Positions 9,183 to 19,027 of a stretch of DNA of 64,000 bases are shown in pieces. The number at the start of each line of letters is the position of its first letter. Position 1 is the stretch's first letter. Source of the stretch: Sugiyamaella lignohabitans (lineage: Eukaryota > Ascomycota > Dipodascomycetes > Dipodascales > Trichomonascaceae); the NCBI RefSeq assembly GCF_001640025.1, contig NC_031674.1, positions 1,240,001 to 1,304,000 of the forward strand, read 5' to 3'. Position numbers and translations under genes: made by a program. Below the pieces are notes generated by a model. It saw only the letters and a program-made list of their open reading frames with translations. It had not been told where the DNA came from and made no database searches.

Positions 9183-9895
9183 TCATCCAAAAGCCACTGT
9201 ATTACAATAGGTAACAATCAACTGGCCGTCTACTGCAAATGTCTATCAATTGTTAGATCCCATAGATATTCCATCCCAGCTTGCGATTGAAACAATCCTG
9301 GCTCTACAGCTAAGTGGATCACTGACAGCTGACCAGCTGCTAACATACCTTGTACATATTTCCAATGATCTCGTCGAGCCCTGGAGCAAACGAAGAATTG
9401 ACATAGCACAGAAGTGACTCTGACGGCCGAAGTTTAAGCTGCCGCCGAATGAATTTGGCCAGAACAGAAAACTTCTGGTCGCCACTGATTTTATACACCT
9501 GCTGCTTCAAAATAGGAGCTGATCCAATGGCTCGAAGACGGATCGTGACTGTTCTCTGTTAGCAACTGGGATATGTCCCGTTTGCCTCCGGCGGCTGGGG
9601 CTCTGCCCCAGACCCCGTAGCTCCTCTCGCTTCGCTCGAGTCGATTACGTCGACGGTCCCAGCCATCTCCTGCGAAGCAGGAGCTACGGGGTCTGGGGCG
9701 GAGCCCCAGCCGCCGGAGGCATTTCCAGAGGAATCACTCACTTTTTTCTGGCGTATGGTGGGCGTATTTTTCGAGCTGTTGAGTCGAGTCTCGTGGGAGC
9801 GATGTCAGGATTACCGATGCCGAGAGAGTTACGAGCTGCTCAGGCGACTGCTCGTCCGGGATTGGGTTCTCCATTCTGCTGGCTCGTCTTTCCAT
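9183..9895 (-). CDS. ATG12: Autophagy ubiquitin-like protein Atg12 (3 exons)
   Basis: Exons 9895-9742, 9548-9349 and 9242-9183 give 137 aa. The ubiquitin-like fold is recognisable from IRLRAIGSAPILKQ, through KISGDQKFSVLAKFIRRQL and SSFAPGLDEIIGN, to the ending YCNTVAFG. The terminal Gly137 is the residue joined to Atg5 in family members by Atg7 and Atg10 during autophagosome formation. Intron 1 (9741-9549) starts GTGAGT and ends at AACAG after CTAAC. Intron 2 (9348-9243) starts GTATGT and ends CTAAC..TAG. Both joins keep frame. The start at 9895 is the first in-frame ATG. Intron 1 carries a full paired GC hairpin element. Divergent from MRPL44. Confidence 0.93.
9583..9721. repeat. GC hairpin element, complete pair (type example), in ATG12 intron 1
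   Basis: A 139-bp inward pair: forward arm with TGCCTCCGGCGG, H1 (loop TCT) and the CTCGAGTCG-type H2; a linker with GGTCCC; then a reverse arm with the perfect stem CTCCTGC-GAA-GCAGGAG and H1 (loop GGA), ending CCGCCGGAGGCA. The inner GTAGCTCC/GGAGCTAC segments are complementary, so the whole could fold as one long hairpin. It fills most of the 193-nt intron. Confidence 0.95.
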
Positions 9896-9949
9896 TAGCA
9901 GGTTAAGTTCATGCTCAAGGTTCACCTGTTGAACGGTATTGATTATCGG

Positions 9950-9955
9950 CACGTG
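9950..9955. promoter_or_regulatory. CACGTG in the ATG12/MRPL44 divergent promoter
   Basis: CACGTG followed by AC, a Cbf1/bHLH-type site, 55 bp upstream of the ATG12 start and 158 bp upstream of MRPL44. Binding is inferred. Confidence 0.4.
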
Positions 9956-10112
9956 ACGTTATCAGTGAATCTGCGTTATAGCGATGGATCAAGTGGTAGA
10001 TGCAATATTTTGTGCACAACCTAACCCCGTTTAACTTGAAGTGAAATTTGACATAGCGTGCTCCAGCATCAGATATCTGTCTCCATATTATATCTGTACA
10101 CGAGCAGCTGAG

Positions 10113-10714
10113 ATGCTAACGAAATACTTTTCCAAGGCCGCCGTCAAGTTTAATCCCACAGCCAAAGGAGGTGAGTTGATTTTGGACACAGCTGGTTATG
10201 AGTTGCGAGGTGAAAGGGGAAAATAGGTGTTTTCTTTATGTATGCCCTTGACTATTGTGGAATGCCGTTTTTCCAGTTGGTCGGACCAATTCTAGAAGAT
10301 TTACTCTTGATAACCTGATTTTGAGAGTGTTTTACTAACAGGTGATTTAGGCAAGCTGGCACGTGTTTTTCTGGCGTCTATTCCTCCAAGCAGCCGAGGA
10401 AGTATCCAAGTTTCACAGAAGATCTTGCCTGCCGGTTCGAATATCAAGCAAGAGATCTCAGTGACTTTTAGTAAGTTCAATATGCCATGATTCGTTTAAG
10501 ATTGGCTTAGAACAGTATTGTCAGTATTGTTTTAAAATATTAATAGCCTGAGCCGTATAGCTATCGTACAATTGTTCAGCACTAACAAATATCAGAGGAT
10601 GGAAATGTCATCACTATCGACCCTTCTACCACCCCGAGCACGCTGGACATGACCGAGGCTTTTGACAGATACTCACGAAAACTGAAGATCAAGGAGGATA
10701 TCTCCGACTCATAA
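10113..10714 (+). CDS. MRPL44: Mitochondrial large-subunit ribosomal protein mL53 (3 exons)
   Basis: Exons 10113-10170, 10351-10470 and 10596-10714 give 98 aa, about the length of yeast Mrpl44. The start MLTKYFSKAAVKFNP and the block LARVFLASIPPSSRGS are diagnostic, followed by a short KDGNVITID strand and a C-terminal helix with DRYSRKLK. Intron 1 (10171-10350) is GTGAGT...CTAAC..TTTAG. Intron 2 (10471-10595) is GTAAGT...CTAAC..CAG. An alternative intron 1 acceptor directly at CTAACAG (10342) also keeps frame and would add three residues. Shares a divergent promoter with ATG12. Confidence 0.9.
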
Positions 10715-11232
10715 AACCCATACCGACTGCATAATGTGATCATGTAAATAGACAATTTTAACGAACAGCTTCTTTCTTTCCGAGTAGGATTCACTTTGTA
10801 AGACTCATTTCTCAGCGGCTAAGGTTCTTCCTCAGATCCGGTGACAATTGTTTCATACGACCATAGGTATTGGCTCGACGGAGTGGCTCGGACGGAGTGA
10901 TAAGTTACAGTCTTTGCCAAGTTCAACCGATTTCCAAATCAGTCGGTCATCGGCTCTTTCTAACCCTGTCAAAGCCAATTTTTAAATCTTTTCCCATTCA
11001 GATTCACTTGTGAGTAAATATCCTAAAATATAGTGGTAGAACTACTGAAGGCTCTCTTCGAGATCAAATGATAGTCAACGATAAATCCATGTATAGCTGT
11101 GAACCCTAATCCGAATAAAAATATAGATAAAGTATTTGAGTGTAGATCTTCAACATGAGAGTTTGACGTCAAATTGTTTCTGATTATTAACAGCCCAGAG
11201 TCTATAGGCGAGAATAGATAGACTGTCACAAT
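10715..11232. other. Intergenic, RRP36 promoter region
   Basis: No further gene is supported. Short minus-strand frames look like chance. Confidence 0.45.
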
Positions 11233-12203
11233 ATGAAGGGAAGAAGACCGCAATACAAAGCGTCGGAAGACACTGGGTTTGATGATATCGATAGTTTATA
11301 TGACCAGTATAATGAAGAGAACGATCAAGACGAGGAGTCTGGAGATGGTAAGTTGAAGTAGATGATCTAGACCCGGTTATGAGTTATACAGCTGGGTTCT
11401 ACGGACATGTGTAGGCAGTATAGACAGTGGTTTATAGTTATCCAGACGAATATTGAGAAAAGAGGAGCAAAGGGTATCAAATCTATAAATGCCATCTGGA
11501 CGCAACAACTAACATGTTGATTATAGATATCAAATCTCTCTCGTTTGGAGCATTATCAAAAGCACAAAAGTCGTTAGAAGAAGAGCAAAGGAGATATGAT
11601 AGCGAAGAGGATGAACAAGGAAACTCCGATTCTGACTCGGATGGTCCACCAGAAGAATCATCAGCTTCGTCCTCAGGCTCACATAAGCGACGTAGCAAGC
11701 ATGCGCCAGCCGAATCGTCATTTAAAAAGCCGGTGTCATGGATTCGAGAAGTTCCTGGTTTGGTGAACAAGAAAACTAGTAGCAGTCTGTATAGAGATAT
11801 TCGATTTGACCCCGCATATGGTAAATCCGATTTGCAAGAGACTAGAAAGAACTATGCTTTTCTGAATGAGTATCGAGAGAAAGAGCTCCAGGATATGAAG
11901 AAGATGGTTAAAACGACAAAAGACGAGAACGAGAAGTCGAAACTAAAAACAGCAATTCAAGCATTAGAATCCCGACTGAAGACATTCAAGGACCGGGACT
12001 TTGAACGAGAGGTCATCGCCAAGCATACGAAGGAAGCCCGTAAGAACAATTACCATCTAAAGAAGTCAGAGCTCAAGAAGCTTGTTCTCACCGAGAAGTT
12101 CAAGACCATGAAGAAGAAAGATGTCAACCATGCTCTTGAGCGTCGTCGCAAGAAGAACACTGCCAAAGAACGCAAGCAAATGCCTTTGCAACGTAGAGCG
12201 TAA
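11233..12203 (+). CDS. RRP36: rRNA processing protein Rrp36 (2 exons)
   Basis: Exons 11233-11347 and 11527-12203 give 263 aa. The intron (11348-11526) is GTAAGT...CTAAC..TATAG and restores frame at a GAT codon. Rrp36 is a nucleolar SSU-processome factor needed for early 18S rRNA cleavages. Family landmarks are SFGALSKAQ, SKHAPAESS, YRDIRFDPAYGK, the long charged helix KNYAFLNEYREKELQ and the basic C-terminus. The N-terminal exon (MKGRRPQYKAS) is acidic. The ATG at 11514 in the intron is not the start: it lies between branch site and acceptor. Confidence 0.92.
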
Positions 12204-12238
12204 CTTATTTATTAACTATCATTTCTTTCACCAACAGC

Positions 12239-12254
12239 TGCCTCCGGTAGCTGG
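12239..12254 (+). repeat. Decayed GC hairpin element terminus
   Basis: TGCCTCCGGTAGCTGG matches the element start with two substitutions; the rest is lost. It begins 36 bp after the RRP36 stop. Confidence 0.5.
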
Positions 12255-12350
12255 TGTTTCTACCCTGTACCGCCGTACAGATTCTGTATCCGCAATTTTA
12301 TGTCAATAATCCATTCCATCCTCAAAGACGCTCGTGGGACGTCGGAAAAA

Positions 12351-12401
12351 CGAGCGAAGCGAGCCACGGGGTCTGGGGCGGAGCCCCAGCCGCCGGAGGC
12401 A
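12351..12401 (-). repeat. GC hairpin element, single reverse arm
   Basis: Imperfect H2 (CGAGC-GAA-GC), then GCCACGGGGT, H1 (loop GGA) and CCGCCGGAGGCA. Upstream sequence GGGACGTC recalls the linker of paired copies. Confidence 0.9.
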
Positions 12402-12659
12402 GTCTGACCACACAACGTAAAAATCGGTCATCAGCGTATATCAGATTACAATTTACAGGATGCGACACCGGGATACCAGTATTAGAAGAGTAGGGGAGAG
12501 AGTAGAGTACGTCGTTAGTGGTGGTCATCAGGCGGCACGGCAAAGAGGGAGAAGAAGAAGAGAAGGGGCTATCAAAACAAAAGTCTAATCAAGGAAAATG
12601 CTGGGAGGAGGTTGATGTAGCAGGGCTACTGGGTCAAACAATCTAGGAGAAGTCGAGTT

Positions 12660-13321
12660 TTAGACCTCCTTCTCTCCGTTGTTGTTAACCCAGTCTTGCC
12701 AAGATCCGATGTAGTTACCACGACTGGCACAGTTAGTATAAATTTCAAGCCAATTGAAGCCGCAAGCTGCCAGCTCTGTGAGAAGATATATGCTGAGAAA
12801 GAAGATACTTACCATTGATAACCATATGTAGCGGCAAGACCCTCAGAAGCCGAGCTTCGAACACCTCCGAGACAGTAGAATACAAGTTTGGATTCGGGGG
12901 ACGGTTTAGAGAAACCGAAAGTTTCTTCAAAGTCTTCTGGCTCGAGACCGAGGGCGCCAGGTGACGAGTTGTATGGGATATTGATAGCAGAAGGAATATG
13001 GCCTTCTTTATATTCATGCGGTTCACGAACGTCTACAAGAATCACCCCAGGATGTTCTTTGGCGTCAGACAGTTTCTTGACATCAGCAAATTCATAGACC
13101 TTGGCAGGCTTATCAATGCAAAGAGGAGAGTAGAACCGCTGACTTCGGGTGGGGGCGGCAGTAGCGACGACAGTGGGTCTCGAAGTACGAATAGAACTCC
13201 AACGACCAGTGGATAAAACACTGGCTTGTCGAAATACCACTAAACTGGGAGACAAACTGCCAGACGTGAGTCTTTTCAAGCCCTGGGCCGATTGTCGAAA
13301 GGCAGGTCCGGGTCTGAACAT
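12660..13321 (-). CDS. RDL2: Mitochondrial rhodanese (thiosulfate sulfurtransferase), Rdl2-like (2 exons)
   Basis: Exons 13321-12813 and 12723-12660 give 190 aa. A single rhodanese domain: VILVDVREPHEY and GHIPSAINIPYNSSPGALGL, with the active-site loop CLGGVRSS whose Cys150 would carry the persulfide. The last exon supplies the conserved ending NYIGSWQDWV. The intron (12812-12724) is GTAAGT...CTAAC..CAG. The first ~65 residues are rich in Arg, Ser and Thr with few acidic residues, typical of a mitochondrial presequence. The order of motifs fits yeast Rdl2 better than cytosolic Rdl1. Confidence 0.87.
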
Positions 13322-14408
13322 TTGAGTGGGGGTCGTTAATTCTAATGAATAATGTCAAATGAGTCAGGATCTACTAGAAATAAACTAGTCAAGTATACCC
13401 GAGATGGTGAGCAGTGGTTGGCAGCCGGTCCTGACAAATTCGAATCAATCAAACTCGAATCTCGTCTCTGATAGAAGAACTGATAATAAACCTTCTGGAT
13501 ACGGAACTGATACCGAACCAGACGCAACAATATTTTGATATGACGAATTAAGGCGGTTATGCATGTCTGTCCTGCTTTAAGGCATATAATGTTCTAAACA
13601 GCCCTGGGTAGCTGGGGGGCCGGGTTGCCTCCGGCGGCTGGGGCGAAGCCCCAGACCCCATGGCTCCTGCTTCGCAGGAGAGTGCGTGTCGGTGTGGGAG
13701 GTTGGGGGGTCGGAATTGTTTTCGGTGTGGAAATTGAGTGTGCTGGGGTTGGATTCTTCCTGGTCATTTTATGTAGGGTCTATGCACCCTGCATATGACT
13801 TGCCAGAGGGAAAATACGTTTCTGTGGGTCTGGAATGCCTTACGACAATTTTTTTTGGTAATCTCTCTCTTTGGAAAGTAATTGTCCTATTTGGAAGGAT
13901 TTTTCTCATTTTGTCTAGAAATATAGTGGTAATTAGAGCATTGACAGCTGGTTAAATTCTAGCAATATTTGCTGCAGGGTTGCATGAGGATCTTTATTCA
14001 CCCCTGCCCTACTTGGCATATAGAGTAGTCATTGATTGGTGGTCGGGTCTCCCGTTGGTAATTTTTAGAATTTTTATGGGTAGGGAAACTTGGATATATG
14101 TCAGATTCACACTGAAATAAGAGCTCAGTGGGATATAAACGGGGTTGAGACTGTGGTAGCATTACCCGAGCTCTCAATTTCCGACTCGGATCTGCCCACT
14201 AAAGTTCAACGTGTGCGGCTGATGGGAATCACCAAAACACAACGATGGTCATCAGTTAGTTGTCAACTGATTGATTATACCCTATCAGTCTCCATCTGTT
14301 TGAGCTGGCTAATTTTTTGGATATTATAATTTGTATTTTGGATATATTTTGTGATTGGATAGAGCTAGAAAAGAAACTAGACAAGGAAGTAAACGAAAAT
14401 TGAGCAGG
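13322..14408. other. Intergenic, divergent promoter region
   Basis: About 1.1 kb between the rhodanese and Ybp2-family genes. One hairpin element arm at 13626; the rest is AT-rich with no supported gene. Confidence 0.5.
13626..13680 (+). repeat. GC hairpin element, single forward arm
   Basis: TGCCTCCGGCGG, H1 with a GAA loop, ACCCCATGGCTCC, and a perfect H2 CTCCTGC-TTC-GCAGGAG ending at 13680. No partner arm follows. Confidence 0.92.
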
Positions 14409-16739
14409 ATGAGTTCTTCCGAGACTACAAAGGCAACAGAGTCAGCCGTTAAGACCGCTCAAGACCTAGTGTCGCAATTGACTGACAAGAATCAAAACTC
14501 TTCAGATACTGGAAAGAATACTACTTCCATAGACAAGTCCATTGGATCTGAACAGTCTGAAAAAGTAACACCAACAATTGAAAAAGATTATGCTCCGGCT
14601 GAAGACCAACATAACAAAGAAGATGAGGATGACGATGAGGAAGAAGACAATGATCTCACTCCTACTCCTAGCACTGCCTTTCAAGCTCCTAAGCTACCAC
14701 CTAGAAATGTCACAGGAAAGGTTGGTCTTGGCAATGACGATGATACTAAGGATGAAGACGAAGACGAAGACGAAGACGATTCTAATAGCACTACTTTGTC
14801 GGCTCCTGAAATTATAAGACAGGCTGCTAAGGATGCTGCCAAGTACAATGATTATATATCATATGCTACAGTGCTTGAAGAGACAATGGAGGATCCCAGT
14901 CGATACTCTGATGATGAAAGACAGGAAATTCTCGAGGCTTTGCTCGAGGTTCTTGAGGCTGATAATGTTTTGGTGCAGGAGATCGGCTGGGATTTGCCCA
15001 TTCCACTTCTCGAATATGTGGAATCGGAGTATAACTTTTCAGAATATTTGGCTAGCAGTGTTCATATTAAACTTGTCATGAGAATATTCACTATTCTCTG
15101 TGAAAGAGGTAATCCCAAAGAACTGTTTCTCAAGGGTGTTGAGGCCCTTTCTACTATGCAGGTGTGTTCGGATGGTGATGAAGATGACCCGGAGACTGAG
15201 ATTAAGGAACGATATGCTGATATGAAGTTTTATTTGGCTTTTGAACTAATGTTCTTTTCATTGAGACGAATCGATGTTCAGTATCCATCAAGATTCTTAG
15301 CTACAGCCATTACCGTATTGCTGTCGTTTGTAGCATCCAATCTCGAGAACATGAAACTTCTCTCTTTAGGTGTTTTGCTTCGTAGACTGTTTACCTTTGC
15401 CAGAGACTATGATACAGGTGTGGAGGTGGGAGAAGAGCCATCTGTCGACCGAATTCTACAGTACCCACAGAGTGAGATTGATATCCAACAGAAGCTACTT
15501 CAGAGTTTTGTTACTTGGATTGCTGATTTCACCTTCCAAAGATTCTCTGTTCAATGGGCTCAAAGACTATACTACGAATTGAAGACGGATGCCAGTGGAA
15601 ACTCTACTCCATATGAATTACATTTGTACACGGGACGGATAACCGAGTGTATTGAACGATTCTCGCAATTGACATATTCGTTTGATATGGATGTTATCAA
15701 GCTCTTGAAAGAGCTTGTTGATAAAAAGGAGCCACTAGGTACCCAGCGCGATCTGAAGACGGACACAATAAAAGAGGAAGATGAAGATAACGAGGCAACA
15801 GAAGCTTCTGAACAGGACAAACCCAAGTCCATGTTTTCAGATCTGTCAGAAGAAGGTATTTTCCTTCTTGCTACACAAGTGAGATTCGACTATAGACAAC
15901 AGACAGACAACGACTTGACATTTTCAGAACTGGTTAAGCTGTCACTTCGATTCTACCGTAAGTACAGCACCAGCGGATCCAACACTCCACTTGGTATCCA
16001 AGACGCATCGCTCTTTTGGGCCCAATGGCTTGCAAGAAACATCACCGCTGAAGAAGTACGTAAAATCCCATCCGACGATTTTGCTGCGTACTTGCAATCG
16101 CTGATGGTTCTTTCAGCGACTTCATCTGATAAAGAGTCGAGATTCATTGCGTACTCGCTGACTGCCAAGCTGCTATCACTTCACAACCCTCAAGTGTCGT
16201 TTGATTTTATTGTCGACACTCTTACATACTGTCCTTTCGAGAACGTCAAAGATGCCACGGTGCGTATTCTCAAGAGTCTAGCACTTCCACGCCGAACTGG
16301 AGCCGCCAGCTCTGGTCCTATTGTGTCACCTGCCCTCAGAAGGGCCTCAGCTACCACAGTTGACAGTCTTTCCGACGGTATAAGCTCACTGTCCGTCAAT
16401 TCGTCATCACCCACCCCTGACGGTGTCGTTCCTGCTGTGATTGTTCTCACCAAGGAAAGAACTCAGATCATTGAAAAGCTCGTGAAAGGCACCAGCGACG
16501 AAGTTCACGAGTCCGGCGGCATCCTATCCGACTGCCTACCAGTGCTCCTGTCATGGATCAACTTCATCACCCTCGTCGAAACCGATAAGCAGTTCCTGAC
16601 CCAGTTCGTCAGCGACGTGACCAAATTGCTGGCAGCACCATCCACCTCTCTCGACGACCGTGCCAAAGAAGCGTACCGCCAGCGCCAGGGCTTCTTGACC
16701 CTCTCCCTCGAGAGCCTCAAAAGAAGACGTCTAGACTAA
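14409..16739 (+). CDS. Ybp1/Ybp2-family protein (Yap1-binding / kinetochore-associated)
   Basis: A 776-aa protein. The ATG at 14409 (MSSSETTKATE) is the first in-frame ATG; the frame upstream offers only TTG. The N-terminal ~140 residues are acidic and disordered (runs of Asp/Glu). From about residue 150 a helical ARM-like region carries the family block RQEILEALLEVLE and VQEIGWDLPIPLL. In S. cerevisiae Ybp1 protects and activates Yap1 in the peroxide response and Ybp2 associates with the central kinetochore; which role applies cannot be told from sequence alone. The C-terminal part includes a Ser/Thr-rich insert near residues 645-690. Confidence 0.8.
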   Translation: MSSSETTKATESAVKTAQDLVSQLTDKNQNSSDTGKNTTSIDKSIGSEQSEKVTPTIEKDYAPAEDQHNKEDEDDDEEEDNDLTPTPSTAFQAPKLPPRNVTGKVGLGNDDDTKDEDEDEDEDDSNSTTLSAPEIIRQAAKDAAKYNDYISYATVLEETMEDPSRYSDDERQEILEALLEVLEADNVLVQEIGWDLPIPLLEYVESEYNFSEYLASSVHIKLVMRIFTILCERGNPKELFLKGVEALSTMQVCSDGDEDDPETEIKERYADMKFYLAFELMFFSLRRIDVQYPSRFLATAITVLLSFVASNLENMKLLSLGVLLRRLFTFARDYDTGVEVGEEPSVDRILQYPQSEIDIQQKLLQSFVTWIADFTFQRFSVQWAQRLYYELKTDASGNSTPYELHLYTGRITECIERFSQLTYSFDMDVIKLLKELVDKKEPLGTQRDLKTDTIKEEDEDNEATEASEQDKPKSMFSDLSEEGIFLLATQVRFDYRQQTDNDLTFSELVKLSLRFYRKYSTSGSNTPLGIQDASLFWAQWLARNITAEEVRKIPSDDFAAYLQSLMVLSATSSDKESRFIAYSLTAKLLSLHNPQVSFDFIVDTLTYCPFENVKDATVRILKSLALPRRTGAASSGPIVSPALRRASATTVDSLSDGISSLSVNSSSPTPDGVVPAVIVLTKERTQIIEKLVKGTSDEVHESGGILSDCLPVLLSWINFITLVETDKQFLTQFVSDVTKLLAAPSTSLDDRAKEAYRQRQGFLTLSLESLKRRRLD

Positions 16740-16792
16740 TCCCGTGTTTGTATTTCTTATTTATTATATATATTAATAGGTTGAAAAGGGCA

Positions 16793-16930
16793 TGCCTCCG
16801 GCGTCTGGGGCTGCGCCCCAGACCCCGCTGCTCCTCTCGCTTCGCTCGAGTCGTTGCGTCTCGGGTCCCAGCCATCTCCTGCGAAGCAGGAGCCACGGGG
16901 TCTGGGGCAGAGCCCCAGCCGCCGGAGGCA
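16793..16930. repeat. GC hairpin element, complete pair
   Basis: Inward pair between convergent genes: forward arm CTCGAGTCG type, linker with GGGTCCCAGCCAT, reverse arm with perfect CTCCTGC-GAA-GCAGGAG. The inner segments GCTGC and GCCAC are not complementary. It starts 54 bp after the Ybp2-family stop and ends 50 bp before the HPC2 stop. Confidence 0.95.
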
Positions 16931-16979
16931 CGGGTCCCGGGCCAGTGGTTGGTCATAAGGTCGTCAATTAGAGGCACGA

Positions 16980-18530
16980 TTATATCAGGAGGTTGGCGAT
17001 GGAGGCCGACGTGCGGGCCTGTTGTTGGGGTGTGAGTGGAGGTGCTGGCGCTGGGGATGACGGTCGCGAGTCGGTGAGGTCAATGACGGGATCTGGTGCG
17101 GTCGGTGCAGGTGTTGGGTTCGTGGAAGTAGCGGGATTTGGTGCTATTGGGGTTGTTGAGGGTACAGAGACAGGTTTTGGTGCAATGAGAATGGGCCCAG
17201 TTGGCTGTGTGATTGGTGCTTTCGCAGTTGTTGCGGTCGATGGAACAGAGACCTGTGGTGATGCAGACGCATCAGATACTTCGGATGGTGTCTGGACTGT
17301 GGGCGTAGACACGGCAGATGTAGCATTTACAGCGGCAGTGGTGGCTTCTTTTTTCACTTTGGTAGCTGCCGCTTTATCACCGAGTTTAGTCTGCTTGAGT
17401 TTAGGCTCTTTCTTCTCTTTCTTGGGCTTGGCTTCGCCAGCAGCCGCTTTCTTAGCAGCAGCTTTCTCTTTTTTCTCAGCAGCTGTCGCAGCAGAAGCTG
17501 CCGTTTTGGCTTTCTTTTTCGCAGGTGCTCCGTCTTTATCACCAGCTGCTTGTTTTGTGGCTTTTGGTCTCTTTGTACCAGTTGCTGTTGATGTACTTCC
17601 TGATCCTGATCCATTGGCTGTTCCGTTAGTACCAGTATTTGTACCTCCATTTACAGCATTTGTTTCTTTATCTTTAGCACCACCAGCAGCACCACCAGAA
17701 GAAGAAGATGTACTAGCGGCAGTGGAATCGTCTTTCTTCTTGCGAGGCCCTTTCTTAGTCCCGGTGGTAGACTTGTCATCTTTGGTCTTTTTTAGACTTC
17801 CGTCTGCTCGTTCTATCTGTGGTTGTTCTCCTTCTTGAACTAACGGACCAGAATACACGAAAAAGCCGTCTTTTGTCGACGCGGCCTGTTCTTCCCATTG
17901 CAGCTCGCTGTCATCGATAAACGGGTCGTGAAGGTCATATTTACCTTCTATCCGACCTCGTTTCGATGGGGCATTACCGCCGCTATTTGCAGGAGTATTA
18001 CTGGCACCTGTAGCAGACCCGTTTTGGCCTGCTGGTTCGCCTGTAAGATCAATATCTTCATTATCATCATCATCGACATCGTCCTCGTCATTCAAGAGGT
18101 CTTGAGCCGTTCGACTATCTGGATGGATTTTTTCAAAACCATACTGTTCCTCCGCCTGTTTGAGGAAATCAATCACTACATTCGGCGTTGTTTCATTGGA
18201 TTCAGGTCGAAGTGCGATATGGAGACAGATATTTGGCATGCTACTCGTCCCCGCTGCTCCACCCCCGCTGCTGCTTGAACCAAAAGTCATTGGAGCTCCT
18301 GACCCAACTGCGCCTGAACCACCTGATCCTGACGCCGAACCATTGACGCCACTAACATCACCGTTTCGAGGGGTCCCTAAACCAATTAACTTATCGGCTA
18401 TCGAAGATGTCGACATAGCCGTCACCTCACTTCCAGTAGCGGGCGACTTACGAGGACTGCTGGTAGCTACCGTCCCAGACCCCGACAAACCAGCAGGTGG
18501 CGTTTTCGGGCGCGCCAACATCGAATCCAT
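16980..18530 (-). CDS. HPC2: HIR histone-chaperone complex subunit Hpc2 (ubinuclein HRD domain)
   Basis: A 516-aa protein. The ATG at 18530 (MDSMLARPKTPPA) is chosen over an upstream in-frame TTG. The Hpc2-related domain at about residues 197-237 has KYDLHDPFIDDSELQWEEQ and DGFFVYSGPLV, the signature used by Hpc2/ubinuclein to bind histone H3.3/H3-H4 for replication-independent nucleosome deposition with Hir1-3. The rest is low complexity: Gly/Ser-rich and acidic upstream, then Lys/Ala-rich and Pro/Thr-rich C-terminal parts. The low complexity creates a 281-codon antisense frame that is not a gene. Confidence 0.88.
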   Translation of the reverse strand: MDSMLARPKTPPAGLSGSGTVATSSPRKSPATGSEVTAMSTSSIADKLIGLGTPRNGDVSGVNGSASGSGGSGAVGSGAPMTFGSSSSGGGAAGTSSMPNICLHIALRPESNETTPNVVIDFLKQAEEQYGFEKIHPDSRTAQDLLNDEDDVDDDDNEDIDLTGEPAGQNGSATGASNTPANSGGNAPSKRGRIEGKYDLHDPFIDDSELQWEEQAASTKDGFFVYSGPLVQEGEQPQIERADGSLKKTKDDKSTTGTKKGPRKKKDDSTAASTSSSSGGAAGGAKDKETNAVNGGTNTGTNGTANGSGSGSTSTATGTKRPKATKQAAGDKDGAPAKKKAKTAASAATAAEKKEKAAAKKAAAGEAKPKKEKKEPKLKQTKLGDKAAATKVKKEATTAAVNATSAVSTPTVQTPSEVSDASASPQVSVPSTATTAKAPITQPTGPILIAPKPVSVPSTTPIAPNPATSTNPTPAPTAPDPVIDLTDSRPSSPAPAPPLTPQQQARTSASIANLLI

Positions 18531-18680
18531 CGGTTCTTCACTAGAAAATCGCAACCGTGCTCACTCTTTTCTCCACAAACCAAATTTCACTGGCCGGTGG
18601 TGAACTTGGCAGGGCTGGTTGCTGTTCCTCGTGGATCATGAACCTCTCGTGGGTTAGGTCTCAGCTCCAGGGGGGGTCGA

Positions 18681-18765
18681 TGCCTCCGGCAGCTGGGGCT
18701 CCGCCCCAGACCCCGTGGCTCTTCGAGCTTCGCTCGAAGAGTTTCCGTGGGGGTCCCTGACGACT
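18681..18765 (+). repeat. GC hairpin element, forward arm plus linker, broken before the second arm
   Basis: H1 with TCC loop, then a distinct perfect H2 CTTCGAGC-TTC-GCTCGAAG (8-bp stem), then a linker with GGGGGTCCC ending in CGACT, where the partner arm would begin CGACTCGAG. The copy stops at that junction. Confidence 0.9.
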
Positions 18766-19027
18766 AGGGTTTGACTCGGGTTTTTGTTCGGTTTTTTCGG
18801 GGTTGTTACCGGTGGTGCGATCAGATGCCGGACTCTCGTGCAACTGAGACGGTCCGAGCCCTTCAAACTGCCAGCCGGGGCACCGCACTTCGACTGACAA
18901 ACCAGAGCCCAACTTTCAGGCCAAACGGCCCGCCCTCGCCGCCCTCGCCGTCAAAATCACGCGATTCTTACCCCGATAAGGGTTAGGTGATCAGGCCGAC
19001 CCTGCATGATCTCCAAAAGATAACGCA

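Larger units (their letters stand above)
12204..12659. other. Intergenic between convergent RRP36 and the rhodanese gene
   Basis: Contains two traces of the GC hairpin family and nothing else recognised. Confidence 0.5.

Noticed and set aside
9246..9420. Protein-like plus-strand frame (QLLDPIDIPSQLAIETILA...) and a 79-codon minus frame
   Set aside because: Both overlap ATG12 exons 2-3 and intron 2; the spliced minus-strand product matches Atg12 through its terminal glycine.
9583..9721. Classic MITE with target-site duplication
   Set aside because: Flanks of the complete pairs show no consistent duplication beyond chance 1-2 bp matches, so the transposon class is left open.
16993..17838. 281-codon plus-strand frame opposite HPC2
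   Set aside because: It is the antisense of the low-complexity Ala/Lys/Pro-rich part of HPC2; the minus strand carries the conserved HRD domain.
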